Assembly: GCF_037975245.1 (NCBI RefSeq)
Contig: NC_092564.1
Coordinates: forward strand, 15,770,984 to 15,834,983
Source: Apostichopus japonicus
Taxonomy: Eukaryota > Echinodermata > Holothuroidea > Aspidochirotida > Stichopodidae
Reading direction: 5' to 3'
Length of the DNA stretch: 64,000 nt
The notes below the pieces were generated by a model. That model was not told the DNA's origin. It made no database searches and saw nothing but the letters and a program-made list of their open reading frames with translations. The position numbers were made by a program, and so were the translations under genes. Numbering within the stretch: the stretch's first letter is position 1; every line of letters starts with the position of its first letter. This document shows, in pieces, positions 23,801-38,800 of the stretch.

Positions 23801-26800
23801 CAGCAGTGGGAAGTGACAGGTTGGAGGAGAGAAGGGAAATTAGGTGGGTGTGAGGGGGGGGGTGGAGGGGTGGGGTGGGAATGTGAAGGGAAGGGAATGA
23901 ACTCAATTTATATTTCTTGAATGTTGAGAGCAGTTTATCTGTTAGTAAAGTGATGAATATTATTAAAGAGACATTCTGGATTCCAGTTGGGTTCACAGGC
24001 AGTCCTTTAATTGATTTTGTTTCTGATCAAAATACTTTGTTCACACAGTCGTTCATGCCTAATAGACTGTCAAAAACACATACATACATACATACACTCA
24101 CACATACACGCACACACTCATTACATAAATACACAAACACATACATACACACCCAAACTGAGTATATAGTGCACAGGTAGAAACAACAGCATAAATGCTG
24201 GACTCATCAATATGTTACAGGATCAATATTTGAGTATATTTGAAACAACTTTCTTTACCTTGCCCCATTCGAGAAAGTTTTGTGAGCTTCCAGCTGTTCG
24301 TACAGTTCTTGTATGTGACTCAGGCCTGGTAAGAATACAAGGACAGCGCCATCTATGGCTGCATAAATTGGATCTTTATCAAGATAGAGCAAAAGTTCCT
24401 GTAAAAGAAATGTAGAGATGTCGATCAATACTCACCAATGCCAGAGACAATTACATGTTACTCAAGTTTCATTAATAACAATTTAGTAATAGGGAGGATG
24501 TCGTTACTGATATGACAAAATGAACCAAATACTCTAAAAATGGGATATAACTGAATGAGTTGTCATGAATTTATCATAGCAACCTTCCTTTTCCTGGCCA
24601 GGTGCATACATAAATTTACCATGACATACAATAGTAAAGAGTTTGTCATGCTGGGGTGCACTTCTCAATGACTTACTGTAATTAACTGTTTATTTACATC
24701 TCGCTGGGGTCTCAACATCTTGCACGGGGTCTCAGTGACTTACTATTCATAACTATATGTTTATTTTACTGTGGTCTAAATATCTTACTGTTGTTTCAGT
24801 GACTTTACTATTCATAAGTATATATTTATTTTACTGGGGTCTTAATATCTTGCTGTGGTCTCAATATCTTGCTGTGGTCTAAGTTACTTACTATTCATAA
24901 CTATTTAATTGTTTTACTGGGGTTTCAATGACTTACTATTAATAACTCTATATTTATCTTGATGTGGTCTCAGTGACTTACTATGATTAGCTCAACATTT
25001 ATCTTGCTGGGGTGCATCCTCTCTAAGCATTTCTGCGTCCTGGAGCTGTATTTGTCAGGATTCAGCCCAACCTTCAAAAACAAACAAAGACAATAAGAAT
25101 CATTGTCTGTGGTAGGATATCAAAGTGAAGAAAAACTCAAGTATTAAAAACATAACAATACCTTACTGCTATCCCATTCCCTCCACCTCTCCCCCTTCCC
25201 TCCACCTCCCACCCCCCTCCCATAGGCACCATTGCTACTATGTTACAAAACTCACCTCTTTGGTGGGTTCAGTGTTCTCTGTATCCCATCGAAGCTGATG
25301 AAGTTAAGAAACAATAATCATAGTAATATACAGTTCTTATAAAGCGCAAAAAACATTAAAAACACCTCGATGCGCTAAAAAAAAAGAGAAAAAAAAGCAC
25401 AGAAACCTAAAAAACAACACAGACAAAAATACACAACTGAAAAAGTACAGAGTAATAAGACAAATAAATTGACAAAATTGTGACCTTAATAAGCCACTGT
25501 GAAGAAGAATATTTTCAGTTGTTTCTTGAAATGTTTTGTGGACGTAGATGTGCTGATATTGACTGAAAGACACAAAATACGGCTTATAAATACACAAAAT
25601 GAAAGGAGAATACAAAAGAACAGAAAAAAGACATTCCATGGAGTGTATTCCTTGCAACAGGACTTCAATCCTGGCAAATCTATACAAAACATAACACTGA
25701 AGCATGAGTTAACGGCCCACTGGTCTGGAACCCTCTTGCACCCCTGGTGCACCCCTCGGGGCAGAGGGGCTGAAAGTGCCAGTTTGAGATGCAGAAACTA
25801 CCAATTTGTAGTTGCTCATGCAAGGTGGTAGTTTCCTCAGTGGCACTGGTTAGTTTACCACAACAGAAGCAGATTATACCACAGTGTGCCCCCGCACTGA
25901 ACTATAAATAACAGCAATCACTATATATATATATATATATATTTTGAATAATTACCTGAACCTTTGAACTATGACCTTTCATCCCTGATACTTTGACCTC
26001 CTGTGTTTGTTCTGTTACATTTGTACTTTTAATTGCGTAAGGTGAATCTGAATCTAGCTCATACCCGGTGAGCTCCAGAACATCTTCTATGTGGTGAACC
26101 TGTCACAAAACATAATATATATTCATATCGCTATTATTATTATTATTACAAATAATTACATCACAAGAAAGTATGATATAGAATGAAGGATCCTGTAATG
26201 AACAAAGTTAAACTGTTGACATACAAATGTTTTTATAGAAACTGACAAATGAATAATGATGTAAGAATGATGAGTCTTATAAAACGGTTTGTAAATATCG
26301 ACAGGTTTAAGGCACCAACCTTCTTCAGGTTTTCTCCTTAAGGGGGTTGGCAAGTCTGAGGTAATAATAACCCTACCAGAGGACCACCTTTATAACGAGA
26401 ATCATTGTCGAAGTCAGAACTAGCAATTTTAAAGTTAGCTGTTTCATGATTGCTTTGTTGAGTGGTCAAAAGTGCACAAAACACACCAGATAGACAAGGA
26501 TATCAAACACAACAGGGAAAACAGTCTATTAGTCCACAAAGCTTTGTTTCAAAGCTTTGTCTAATGGGACGCTGTCTTCCCTGATTCTGTTGGTATGGAG
26601 AATTTTGACTTACCTCCACAGGGAAGGTTCTCCCTGGTATATTTATGATTGGGCATCGTTGAAAATACGATGAGAACTTTGAACTCTCCATCGTGGCACT
26701 CATCAGGATAACCTTCAAATCTTTTCTGACTTGTAAAAGTTTCCTCAAGATTATCAGCAAAAAGTCTGACTGGACGCTCCGTTCATGTACCTGGTTGAGA

Positions 26801-29800
26801 ATGGAATATGCTCAGTCAAAGAGAGAGAGTGTATTTTACATCTTTTAAAAAACTAAATCAAGTCCACCACAATTCAAAACAAAATGTCTACATATTAGAT
26901 ATATATACATATTGGTATGAGTAAGAATATCGACCAAAATTTAGGTTAAAATTGGTGACCAATATCTTACATGCAAATTAGTTTAGGTCCATCTGGATTA
27001 AAAGTGCCGAGTCTTATATTTGGTGGCGGCAATAAACATTTAACCTACCAGACAAGTAAAATGAATATTCTGTTACTATGTGAACGTGGCTTTACCTCAT
27101 CGACGATGACATGTGAGACATTCTGTAGCTTGGGATCCAGCTGCATCTTACGCAGGAGAACACCTGTGGTACAGTAGAGGAGTCTGGTAGCGGGGCTCTG
27201 CTTGGACTCAAATCTAATCTGGTAACCACACAAACAATCCTGGACGAAGAAGAGATAATACGATATGTTCAGAGGTGTAAAGCTATCATGGAGATACAAA
27301 ACACAATCATCATCATTATACATTTCGTTTATTCATTTGTTTTTTCAAAACATATATACATCATTTCTGGCGAATACAGAGAGTTATGGAATTTGAAAGG
27401 AAGTGTATCACAAAAACCCTGGTGGGTTTATCTAGTGATACACTCCCTGTACATAGAGTACATATATATTTATATATGTTATATGTTCAATCCATAACTG
27501 ACATTGCCACTTTGATACAAGCTGTGCATACTTTGTCAATTTTCAGGAAGCAGTTAATTAATTCTTCACATGTTTTTTTTCATCACTATAGTTTCTTTGA
27601 GAGCACAATAATACCTGCAACAACAATTGATTTTGAATTTTCAAGATTTTCCTTGTGAGACCAATTTACCCCTTCTTCACCTTCCCCCTCCCCCCACACC
27701 AAGTTCGTCATTTAAAAGGTGTAATGTAAACCAATAGTATCATCTCTAAGTGTACAGACTTTTATACACAGTATAGCTGTTCCGGTGCTATCAATGATAA
27801 CATCTGTACTCTACAATGCCCCAACCACTCTTACCTTCCCTCCTGGTCCAGCCTCCTCCCCAATCTCTTGGCAGACTCGGTTGGCCAGACTGATAGCTGA
27901 AATCCTTCGTGGTTGGGTGCACATAACAAAGCTGTCAGCACCCCTGCCGGAATTGACGATATCCTAGATAACATAAAGAAAACCATATACGACATCATGC
28001 AGTAGTAAGGAATACATTGATTTATGCTGATAGGCTCCTATAAGTGGCACAGACCAACTCTGGATATGACCCAGACTTCGAAGTATCCCAATTATGTCAC
28101 ACTTCATTGTAAAGAACATAAAGAAATATAAAAAAGAATTTTCTTTTATAACTGTCAATAAACATTCCACAACGATGACATTTTCAAAGCCAATTGTTCT
28201 TTAAGTGAGGGCACACTTGCAGGCAAAAGCTTACATAGAAAAACTTCTCTTTTTGATTTGTGATTGGATCTTTGGCACAACTTACTCATAAAAGATTAGT
28301 TTTAGGGCTTTGCTTAATTTCTTGAATGACTAGTCTGTAATAGTATCCCATAATAGTAGTCTCCCAGGGATAGTCTGCAGAGCCTGATTAGGGATTTTCT
28401 TTTAATTTCTTGAATGACTAGTCTGTAATAGTATCCCATAATAGTAGTCTACTTAGGGATAGTCTGCAGAGCCTGATTAGGGATTTTCTTTTAATGTCTT
28501 GAATGACTAGTCTGTAATAGTATCCCATAATAGTAGTCTCCTTAGGGATAGTCTGAAGGGCACGATTAGGGCTTCGATCTGAATTGCTGTTTGAAGTCAG
28601 TTAATTTTTATAACTAAATGATCATATCATTTTATATGTGTTTGATATGTTTTGATTTTGATATATCGAGATAAGGTTTTCAACTAACCTCATAGAACAT
28701 CTTTCTCTTCAATATAAGTTTTAAAAATTGCCTGCTATCTGACTATCCCTTTAAAAACAGTTCAAACTTGACATCCTCCTTACCTCTAATATAAACTGTG
28801 GTATCTGTGTACTCTTCCCACTTCCTGTCTCTCCTGCGATAAGTATGACCGAGTGTTGATGAAGTTGCTCCAGGATGGCATCTTGATATTGAGAGACAGG
28901 AAGTCCTTGTCTGGACTTCCGCAGCTTCTCGAAGAGCTCTGTACCCTTTGAATTTATAGTCATCAAAAATATAATCATTATCTTGTTTCCAGAAGAGCAG
29001 AGACAAATTTTTATAAAAATTGAGCACAATGCAAATTTGAACGACAAAATATACATATTTTGTAGCTGTAAAGTACATTATAAGTTGCTATAAATTCAGA
29101 ATGGGAAGTAAACACGAGAATTTGAAAGAACGAAGAAAGCTTGAAACTTTGTATCCCTGCTATATAAATGTCTTGATTCATAAATATTTCATTTAAATAA
29201 TAAATACTTTATGCAAAATGAGGACAATGCAAATTTGCATGGCAAAATATACATATAATTTGTCCCTGTAAAGTACATTATAAGTTGCTATAAATTCAGA
29301 AACCTACTGGGAAGTAAACATGAGAATTTAAAAGAACGAAGAAAGCGTGAAACTCTGTATCCCTGCTATAAAAATGTCTTGATTAATAAATAGAATATCC
29401 TCCATCTTAAATCTGGAACTGATGAACGAACCTGTTTTTCCTTCAATAACGTTTTCAGTTTTTCACTGCTTAGTCTTGGGTGATGTCTCTTTGCAGGTGA
29501 GGGACTCTCCTCCTAGAAAATTCAAAATGGTTAAAAATATTTACTGTTTACCATAAATAGTTGGTCAGAAACAAGAAAGGCAATGCATGAAAAGTTTTTG
29601 CTTCCTTTTCGAATAGATCGATTGAAATCAGATAAGTTTTATAAGTAACGATCATTTCATTTTTCATGTTGATTTTGAGATAGCATTTTCAACTTACACC
29701 ATGGAATTTCTTCCTCTCAATGTAACTTTTTTATTGCTTGCTACCAGGTGAATATATTACTCTTTAACAAAAGAAGTCAGTTAGAAACAAGAAAGGCATT

Positions 29801-32800
29801 ACATGAAAACATTTTTGCTCCATTTGGAATAGATCGAAGCATAATAATTATATATTTACTCATACCAGGAATGTGTACATACCAGAGGAATCCTCTTCTA
29901 GTACCTATTTGTCAAAGGGCATGTATAGATTGAAGCTCTTTACCAATTTCACAACTGTACAGACAAATTTCTCGATCAAGACTTTTTTTGGGCTAATTAG
30001 GTTTCTGTATTTAGTTTGTCATGAAACAGAGAGTGATGGTGATAAAGTAAAGACTAGAAAGTTGATAAAGTTACCCCATCTGAGAAATCCTCCCATGTGT
30101 CTAGTTCGTCATCATCTGACAGCTTGCTCTTGGTTTTATTGCCTTCAGATTTGGCTTTGATTTGCTGCAAGAGTTGTCCAACGAACTGATCCCTGGGCTG
30201 GTTGGTAAAGATGTGATATGTCAGAGTTAATGACCGTTGTTTGGAGCCACCATTTTAGAACACACCTGGGTTGACAAATTTTAATGCCATGCTTCCCAAT
30301 TCATTTGTCGTGACCAAACAGCTCCGTAAAGGTTAACTTGATGAGGAAAACAGCTTTGCAGTGCAGGTCTAATTGTCAATGTAAATCAATTTTTTTTATA
30401 CCTTCTAACGACTCAACCAAAACATGTTTTTTTAAACTTCATATATATGACAGAGCACTCTCTGATTGACAGTCAACAAACATTTATCCTAACAAAATTT
30501 TACATTGTAATACATCTTAAACATGTCATTTTAGGCCAAAGAATTCTCATTTTTTTTTCCATAGAGTTTTTGTGTTGCATCTGAGAAACTGTCTTTATGG
30601 TCCATTTATTAGACTATACAGTCGAGTCGTTTAATCGATGAGCCACGGCTGTTTGAAGGATGATTTCTCAAACATTAAAAGTGATATAGAAACACAACCT
30701 AGCATGACAGCACTGTCTATTCAATGGTCTACAATGCACCAAACTTTTTGCCTACACTCATCCATTAAACTCTAAAAGTTAACAACTATGACACTCAGGA
30801 GTTGTTACCATTAAATGTACACTTCCTTCATGAGTATGGATCACAACTAGTCTGGGCAAAACACAACATGAGTTGACAAGGAAAATAAATTGCGATATAA
30901 TCGCTGTAGAGGAGTATAAAATTGCAGGAGAGATCTTCAAAACAACAAACATATACATGAATTGGTAATATCAAAACAGGATTATGTTCCAATCAAAACC
31001 TTATTTTATAGCACCTTGAAAACCCATAAAACAGGCAGGTTTGTTTAATTAAAAATTTGATGTGCCTTACATTATCAGTTTCCAAGAATATTATGTCACT
31101 TTTCTGAGAGACTGGAGTACAAAACTTTTTTTCTTATTGCACTAAAGAACTGAGCACTCTTTGAGGCTTGCTGTTAAATTTGACACAACTAAAGTGTAAG
31201 AGGATATAAATGGGCTGCCAAGAAAACAATCAGAAAAATAAATAAATGTGCTGCTCTGTCATTGGCAAGTTCAACCTGTTTAATTAGAAAATCAATATAC
31301 AGACCCAGAACATTCTCAATTTATAGCATGATGGGTGGATAATCTTCAACATTAAAATGCTCACTTTATTTTGTTCAGACTTCTTTGCCTCTTTTGCTTC
31401 TTTATCGGCGGTCATCCATTCCAGCCAGACATCTCTGTATGGAGGAGGCAGTAGCTGATGGATGGACTGAAAGATCAAATTCATCTTGAGAAGTTGGTTG
31501 CATTTGCGGGGTAAAGTGCTCTCTCCGTGAAAATAAAATGACATTGCATCAGCTCTTTCTTTTTTCGGTTAATTTAATGTCAAAAAAGACGCTTGTGAAA
31601 TCTTGAGAAAGCTAGTAACATTTACAACAAATAACAACAGTTAGCCAAGATCTTCCTTTCCAACCTGGGAAGCAGCCATCCCAAGGGAATCTGTGAAAAC
31701 TTTTGCAGGGTCTGTCCACCAAGAAGGAATCTGTCAACATTTTACATCTAATAAAATGGGTTGAAGTCGTTACTAGCATTTATTGTTGAAGCTAATCACC
31801 AGCTATCAAATTACACCTTAGATAAGAAGAAAACATTCGCAGGATGGCAGAAGTGAGAAACTGACTGAAGTTGAGCATAGTCATGAACAAAAAGACAAAC
31901 TATAAAAATTAGGCATAAACATTTAAGGTCACAAGTTAAGAAATACACAATTGAAAAAGTCACCTGTCCTGGAGCTAGTTTGTAGAGAGCTAAGATACTT
32001 GCTAGATGCTGAGCTTCAATTCCAGTTGGGGTGAGGATGTCAGGGCAGACCACCAGGGGGTCCTGTTTACCCCTTTCTACTTTAAGTCTGAAATGAACAG
32101 AGGTTGAAATAGTTCTGATGACAATTAGCAAAAAAAAAATAAACCACAAAACTTTCAAAATTGCAGAAAGTCACAAAACAATCACTTCTCTTTGTAAAAT
32201 GTTATTCAAACATGACAGGATACTCTATAACAGAGAAACACACAGCTATATATACAATATATAAATATATATAATAATATATAAATATATATAGAGGATG
32301 AAATAAGAGGCAGAGTGAAATATTTGTTTCTTCATAAACTATTCTGCAACATTTGTAACAAAAAACAAAGGGTATGTCTTAGGTGAACTTGCTCCAATTT
32401 GCACTGAAACACTAACATATGATTGAAGTGAAAACACATTAAGAATATTGCAAGAATGTTGGACAAATAATGCCACTTAATGGGAGGCACTCTTTCAATT
32501 TCAGTACACAGACAGTGTCTTATAAAGGAGATATAAGTTTACTTATGGCACAATCCATCATATCAATAGATGGGGCTGTCATACCGGCCCTAACGTGCAT
32601 TGATCTGAACTGTTTAAAGATTTAAAAAAATTAAAATTAAAATTAAATTAAAAGATTTTGTATAGCGTCGAATAAGAGTGACACACTCGCGTGAAAGCGC
32701 TTTATACGAGCTGTTTCAATATTGTTTGAAGAGATTAAGTTCAGAGGCAGCTTCAAACTGCACAACAATATCTAAACACTAACGTATTCTATGGAACTGA

Positions 32801-35800
32801 TATTACAATTCTACTGGTGTACCAACAACTTACTTGCATTTGAAATTATTTTTGACGGAGATTTTGTTATATTTGGGAGGGTTGGTCTTGGGGTGATTTC
32901 TGCGGCACCAGTCGATCAGGAACTGTTTTGGTGATTTTCCCGTCCATGTTTTCTGTGTGTACTCAAAGCTTCGTATATCTTCCTGGGTGGCTTTCTTCTT
33001 TGGGGCTGTGATGGAAAACCAAAGGAAACTTTGTCAAACCTATTATTCATCTGAGCGGAACGGACAGGTAATGAGTATGGCTAGAATTCTATAGCCCCAA
33101 AAACAGTAATGACTGTTCTTGCACCCTATATTACACCTTTCCCAGCTAGTGGGTACATGTAATACCCTGCCCACTACTCAAAGAGAAAGGAAGAAAGGAC
33201 CACTATATGAAGAGAGGCTCAGGTAGGAATCAAGATACCAGTCATAGAAATCATTTCTTCCAAGTTTTTTAAATATAAAATATAAAAATAGGGAGAAGAG
33301 GAAGAGGGGAGGGAGGGGGAAGGTGGGATGGAAGCACATCATAAAGTTGGATTTGTACTCAATCATTGGCTCATGATCTATTGCAAGTATTCTCAAAATT
33401 TAAATTTTTTTGAAGGGCCAAAGAGAAATAACGGTTGAAGCAATGGGCCAGAGAATTCTACCCACAAATCTCACATACCTAGCCTTAGCAATGTGCAGGG
33501 TAGGAAGGTACAGTGCTGAAGATGATATTAAAGGTATTAAGGGCCCGCATACCTGACTAGTGCAAGATCGTAGCACTGCAGGCCCAAATGAAATCTACTG
33601 CAGGCCAGATATGACCTGTACGCTGCCTATTGAGAATCCAAAAGGCCAACGTTTTACAATCATGACCCCATGTCAGATTAATACTCCGCAAGTAGATGTA
33701 TACCGACATTAAGCATTGACCAACCTGGTTCTTTTGGTTTAGCAGCTTCGGCTTCGGCAGAGTTGAACAACGAAAGTGCGCCCTCTATATTATCGGAGTT
33801 GTCTTCCTTGACTTTCTCTGGTTTGTCACTTTCCTTCTTCTCTGACATTTTTACTTCTTCTTGGTTAGTATCCTTTGCGATAGCAGATATTTTCACCCTG
33901 GGATCAAAGTTGCTGTGTTCTTCTAGTTTTTTCAGGTCTGAAATTGGATGAGAACCACCACACACAGTCACAGGTAAGGAAATCACTACAAATCCTGCCG
34001 ATGCACTCACATTGATAGAATGTAGTGATGAGAGTCATTTTCGTTCAGCAAATATAAGTGAACAAAACAGGGTTAAAAATATGTCCTTTTATAGAGGACC
34101 ATGACCTCCCAGATTAATTTAGGCAATATTCACTTCAGGATCTCTTCTCCTCTTTTTCAAATTAGTAAATAAGAGATTCCTTACCTCATTAATTCCTTGG
34201 TGATAGATACGTTTGAATATTTTACCAGTCAATAGACTTACCCCTGTGGTACTTGGCAATTTGGTGTCCAGCCTCTTTCTGAAGCTTTGCATCTCCACGT
34301 CTCTTTGCATCTTGGGCCACTGTTTGACAGTCGAACAGTTTTGCGGTCAGTTCAAGATACTGCTCATTCTGGTGTTCATTAATATAGAGGGGATAAGTTA
34401 ATGTGACGTTCCTTCATTTCTTTGCATATGTTTCATCCAGTGAAACTTTAGAAATATACATATAGATATTAATACAATGATTTTGAAACAACAATACTAA
34501 TAAGCATTTGATATAAATCATAGTTAAATAATTAGTCTTATTAATATACAAGAAAGTAGAATCAAACAAACATTGTTTATAGGCAGAAAAAAAAATGAAT
34601 ACAACAGTGAATTTATATTTGAAGACACAAAAGAACAGGCTTGGAAGTGACATGTTCCTAACAAAATGGGTTCTGAAAAGTTGGGTGTAATTTAAAGGAT
34701 TTCTACAATTGTAATGTAGTTATGTATTTGCATATGTTAATCACATAAGCAGAGCAGATGTAATGATGAAATACGATATATTAAAGGAGACACTTTTACC
34801 ATTTTATAAGTTCTTGTTAAAAGACTTCTATTAAAGGTTACTTCTTCTATTAAAGGTTACTTAAAAATGTCACTTTAAAAGAAAAAGTTATTTCAACCAC
34901 AGGTCACTTACAGGATCAATTTCCTGCTTAGAGATCACACTCTCCTCCTCGTCTTCCTCGGATTCACTGCATTCTTCCGCATATCTTAAAGTCCATTCCT
35001 TGATTGACATCTTGCTGTCTCCTGAGGACGTCTGTTCCTGTAAACAGAATGGAGCTTTGCAGATGCTCAAAGGGTGTGAAGACTTGCACAAAAACGTCTA
35101 ATGCCGGTAATCTGACCTAGTTTCGAATTAGGTGTAACGGAAGTGTTAGACACCACCATCGATCCCAGAAAATACACACACAGCTTGCTACCGTCGGTAA
35201 TTAGACACTAGTGTACAGTCAGTGCATACAGCTGCGGTCAATACCCACAGCACAGTGTACAAACAATACAGCGATGGACATCTCAGGTCCAGCTAAAGAT
35301 AACAAGGTATCACGTTTCATTACTGTCTGCATTTTGTAGCGACACGAACAAAACGTCATTTGCAAGCAACAGAAAATTAACTTTTTCAGATGGCCACAGT
35401 TTGGGGCGAGTCTTCAATGCCTTTAACACTGCCAACAATATGAACAGCTTCCATGTGTGGTTTAAGTAAAAGGAATTATCCGATGAAAGACAATGGTGCC
35501 ATTTAGAAGGAAAAGTTGCATCAACATCAATATGTGTCAATATTTATAGCTTTATCTGGATATCATGAATTACCACAAATTTTTAAAAGGAATTTTTTTT
35601 TTTTGGTTAATGAAAGGATATGATAACATTACATAGGAACAGCTGTCATTCTCTACAATAACCAAAGTCCACTCATTAATAATACATTCTCATATTGTAG
35701 GTGTCCACAAGAGAATTCTCTGAGTACCTTTTATAGTTAAATCAATGTATATCAAACATGCCACATCCTTAAAGATTTGATACTTTTTATCATTTTTTGG

Positions 35801-38800
35801 GCAATTTGTGGGATGTCTGAAATAAATATATGAAAAGTGTTCTTTCTGTGTCAAAACTTGCAGACTCTTCTAACAGCACAAGAGAGGAATTTGCACTGTT
35901 CGAATTTTTTTTTTTCAACACAAGTGACTTAACATTGAATTATTGAACCCACTGATCATGCTGCTAGCCAAACCTACCTTTGTTTTCTTTGGTTCTGGGG
36001 CTACAGTTTGTTTTTGAGGCGGGGTGGCAGGTGGTCGTTTCCGATCCTCTTCTTTGAACCTGGCTCGAATTTTCTCTTTTGCTTTGACATCCATTGCAAA
36101 ATTCTCAGAGAAACCCTCAGGGAGCTCATCTTTAATAAATTTTAAATCAATAAAAATGGTTTAGCCTCTCTAAAACAATTTATAATCCAAAGTATGATAT
36201 TTGTTCATAGGTTATTATCAAAAATTCTTCTTAGAAAATATTGATCTTGTAATGAAAACATGTAGCCACTTTGTACCCATTGAAATGTGTAGGAATTGAC
36301 ACAGAATATGAATTATCGATAACTTATTCCACACAACATGGAAGTTGTGCAGAGAGGTTATTCCATTCACTCAACAGGGTACAAATAAGTGAAGTGCACT
36401 ACACATTGGTGTGTAATGGCAGTTGGCACAAGAGTTACTGTAATGAGATATTGTCCGCATATTTGAATCGGACAATTTTTTATTTTTCATTTTCCAAGAT
36501 ACCATAATTAACTTCTCTATCGTTCCTTTTTACCAAGTTTTAATAAATGACTAACAAGTTTTATACAAAAAGGTTTAGATTAAAATGATACTATGCCTGA
36601 TATGGATAGTTGTAACGTTCAGGTACAAGAAATTATCAGATCTTTTTATTCTATTTTTCCAGCTGGGTATAATTTACACAGAAACATACTGATAATAAAC
36701 ATGAAAGAAATGATCGTTGGGTTTATGAACAGTTTCATTGGCAGACGAGAATAACAAGACAAGAAATTAGTCCTTTTGGCTCCTCACCGTTATTTGAATT
36801 CAAACAAAGCCAGTCAAGTGCATCATTCAAATCCCCTCCTAATCCAATCGTGTTCTTCATTGCATCTGTAATCTGAGCATGCTTGAAACCCACAGAACTA
36901 AGAGAATTGTATAAATCCTATAAATGATAAAAGTATAAAAAAAAAATTGTATGCAAAATATAACTATAATATATAAGTATTTAATTATATAAATGCGGTG
37001 AATATTAAATTGTAGAATTTAACATGCTTTTCTGATTTCTTGAAATATTTGCTAGAATGACACAGAAGAGGTCAATTGTGGCTAAACTTTTACCACTTAC
37101 ATATAACTGCATCCGATTGAGACTCAATAAGACACTTTGCTTTATTTAATTGTAATCATCAATGTAAGATTCATTTGGAGACACTCTAGGGATATAGCTC
37201 TTGAAACTTCTATCAGTTTTAATAGCTTAAAATTGGGGGATACTAATGGATAACAGAGCTTCAGGTGAGACAAATCAGCATTAGATCAAGGGGGGAGGTG
37301 GAGGGGGAGGGGAATGGAGAGGGGAGGGGGAGGGAGGCAGCTGAGTCATCCCACTACTCTGATAAACATATAACAATATGAACAAATATAACACAACTAG
37401 AGGTGACCTCCATAGGAAGTACTGTTGATTATAAATCATCAAACCATAGTGATCAACAACAAAATGATGAATTGATGAAATCTTAATTTTTGATATATTG
37501 CAGATCTACAAGTCTTCAAAAGCAACTTCAAATCATTGCAGGTTATATTCACTTTGTTATGAAGAAGTAAACAGAAGATAAAATTAATCTAGATCTACTT
37601 CCCTCTCTGATGACACATTCATGCAAGCAAAAGAAAGACGAGTAAGGTAACAAAGTTATAACCAGCTGTGGACCCATGGGGAGAATGGGGGGGTGGAAGG
37701 TTGTCAGTGTCAATCCCACGCAGAATATTGAAAGTATTATTAACACAACCGGCGTATAAACCTTAATATAGACCTAATATATAGCTTAAATAAGCCTAGA
37801 ATGCACCATTACATGCCCAAGACTATTTTTTTTTAAGGAGTACACCCAAAACTCACTAATAGGGGGAGGGGGCCTCAATGAACACAGGGCAAACTCCCTT
37901 GTTTTTACAATCCTTGATCCGCCCCTGACAACCAACTGCAATCTATTTTAAAATCTGAGTAATCAAAACCATCACCAAAGAGACACTTAGTGGATGCAAA
38001 GGTGAGAAACCGATAGAGGCATCAAAATTACCGTTAATTTCTTTGTTGTTAACCTCTTTGAAACATTTCTGTAATCAGCCTGAGCTTGTTTAAATTGTAG
38101 AATTTCCTTCACGATGCTCTTCTCAAGATTGGTTGGTAATGTTACCTAAATGAATATCAAAAACAAAAACAAATAATTCAGTCATGTTGTTGAATATGAT
38201 GTAAGCTTTTACTCGCAAAGCAGAGCTAATAGTGTCCCACCGAATAAACATATTTTTGTTAACTTGTTGTTGTTGGTGAATACTCTACTATATTCCCTTT
38301 TGTTGAAGTACAAAATAAATGCTATTCATCATCATGTGATAACAGGAGGGATTATTCCACGAAAGACAATGACCAAACTTAATAAATATTCTGCTTTCAT
38401 TAGGTGGCCTGGCAGGGACATTGTAACTTCATTGAATATGACTGACTGCATCCCACAGCAGGTCACATCACTCACATGCAATGAAAAAACTACTACCAGT
38501 TACCACCAGTGGAGTCAAAATCCAGGTTGGTCTCTGGGTCCTCTGTTTGAATTATTCACTTCCTTCACATTATGAACATGAGGATACATTTTACTTCATG
38601 TCATATATCCCCTAATTGACCCCAGCCCCAGGGTTGAACTTCCATCCCTCTCACCAGGTCTGGCTACAGTTACATGTCTTAAGTTATGAAGAACAGAATC
38701 TACCTTACCAAACTTCCAAATACCGCAAAGATGGTTCACATATATGCTTTGATGCAATGTACTATAAATTTTGACTGTACCTTTAAGATGGTAGGGTCTT

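Noticed and set aside
24212-24415. Plus-strand ORF over DHX29 exon 21
   Set aside because: It is the antisense shadow of the helicase exon encoding FLPGLSHIQELYEQL.
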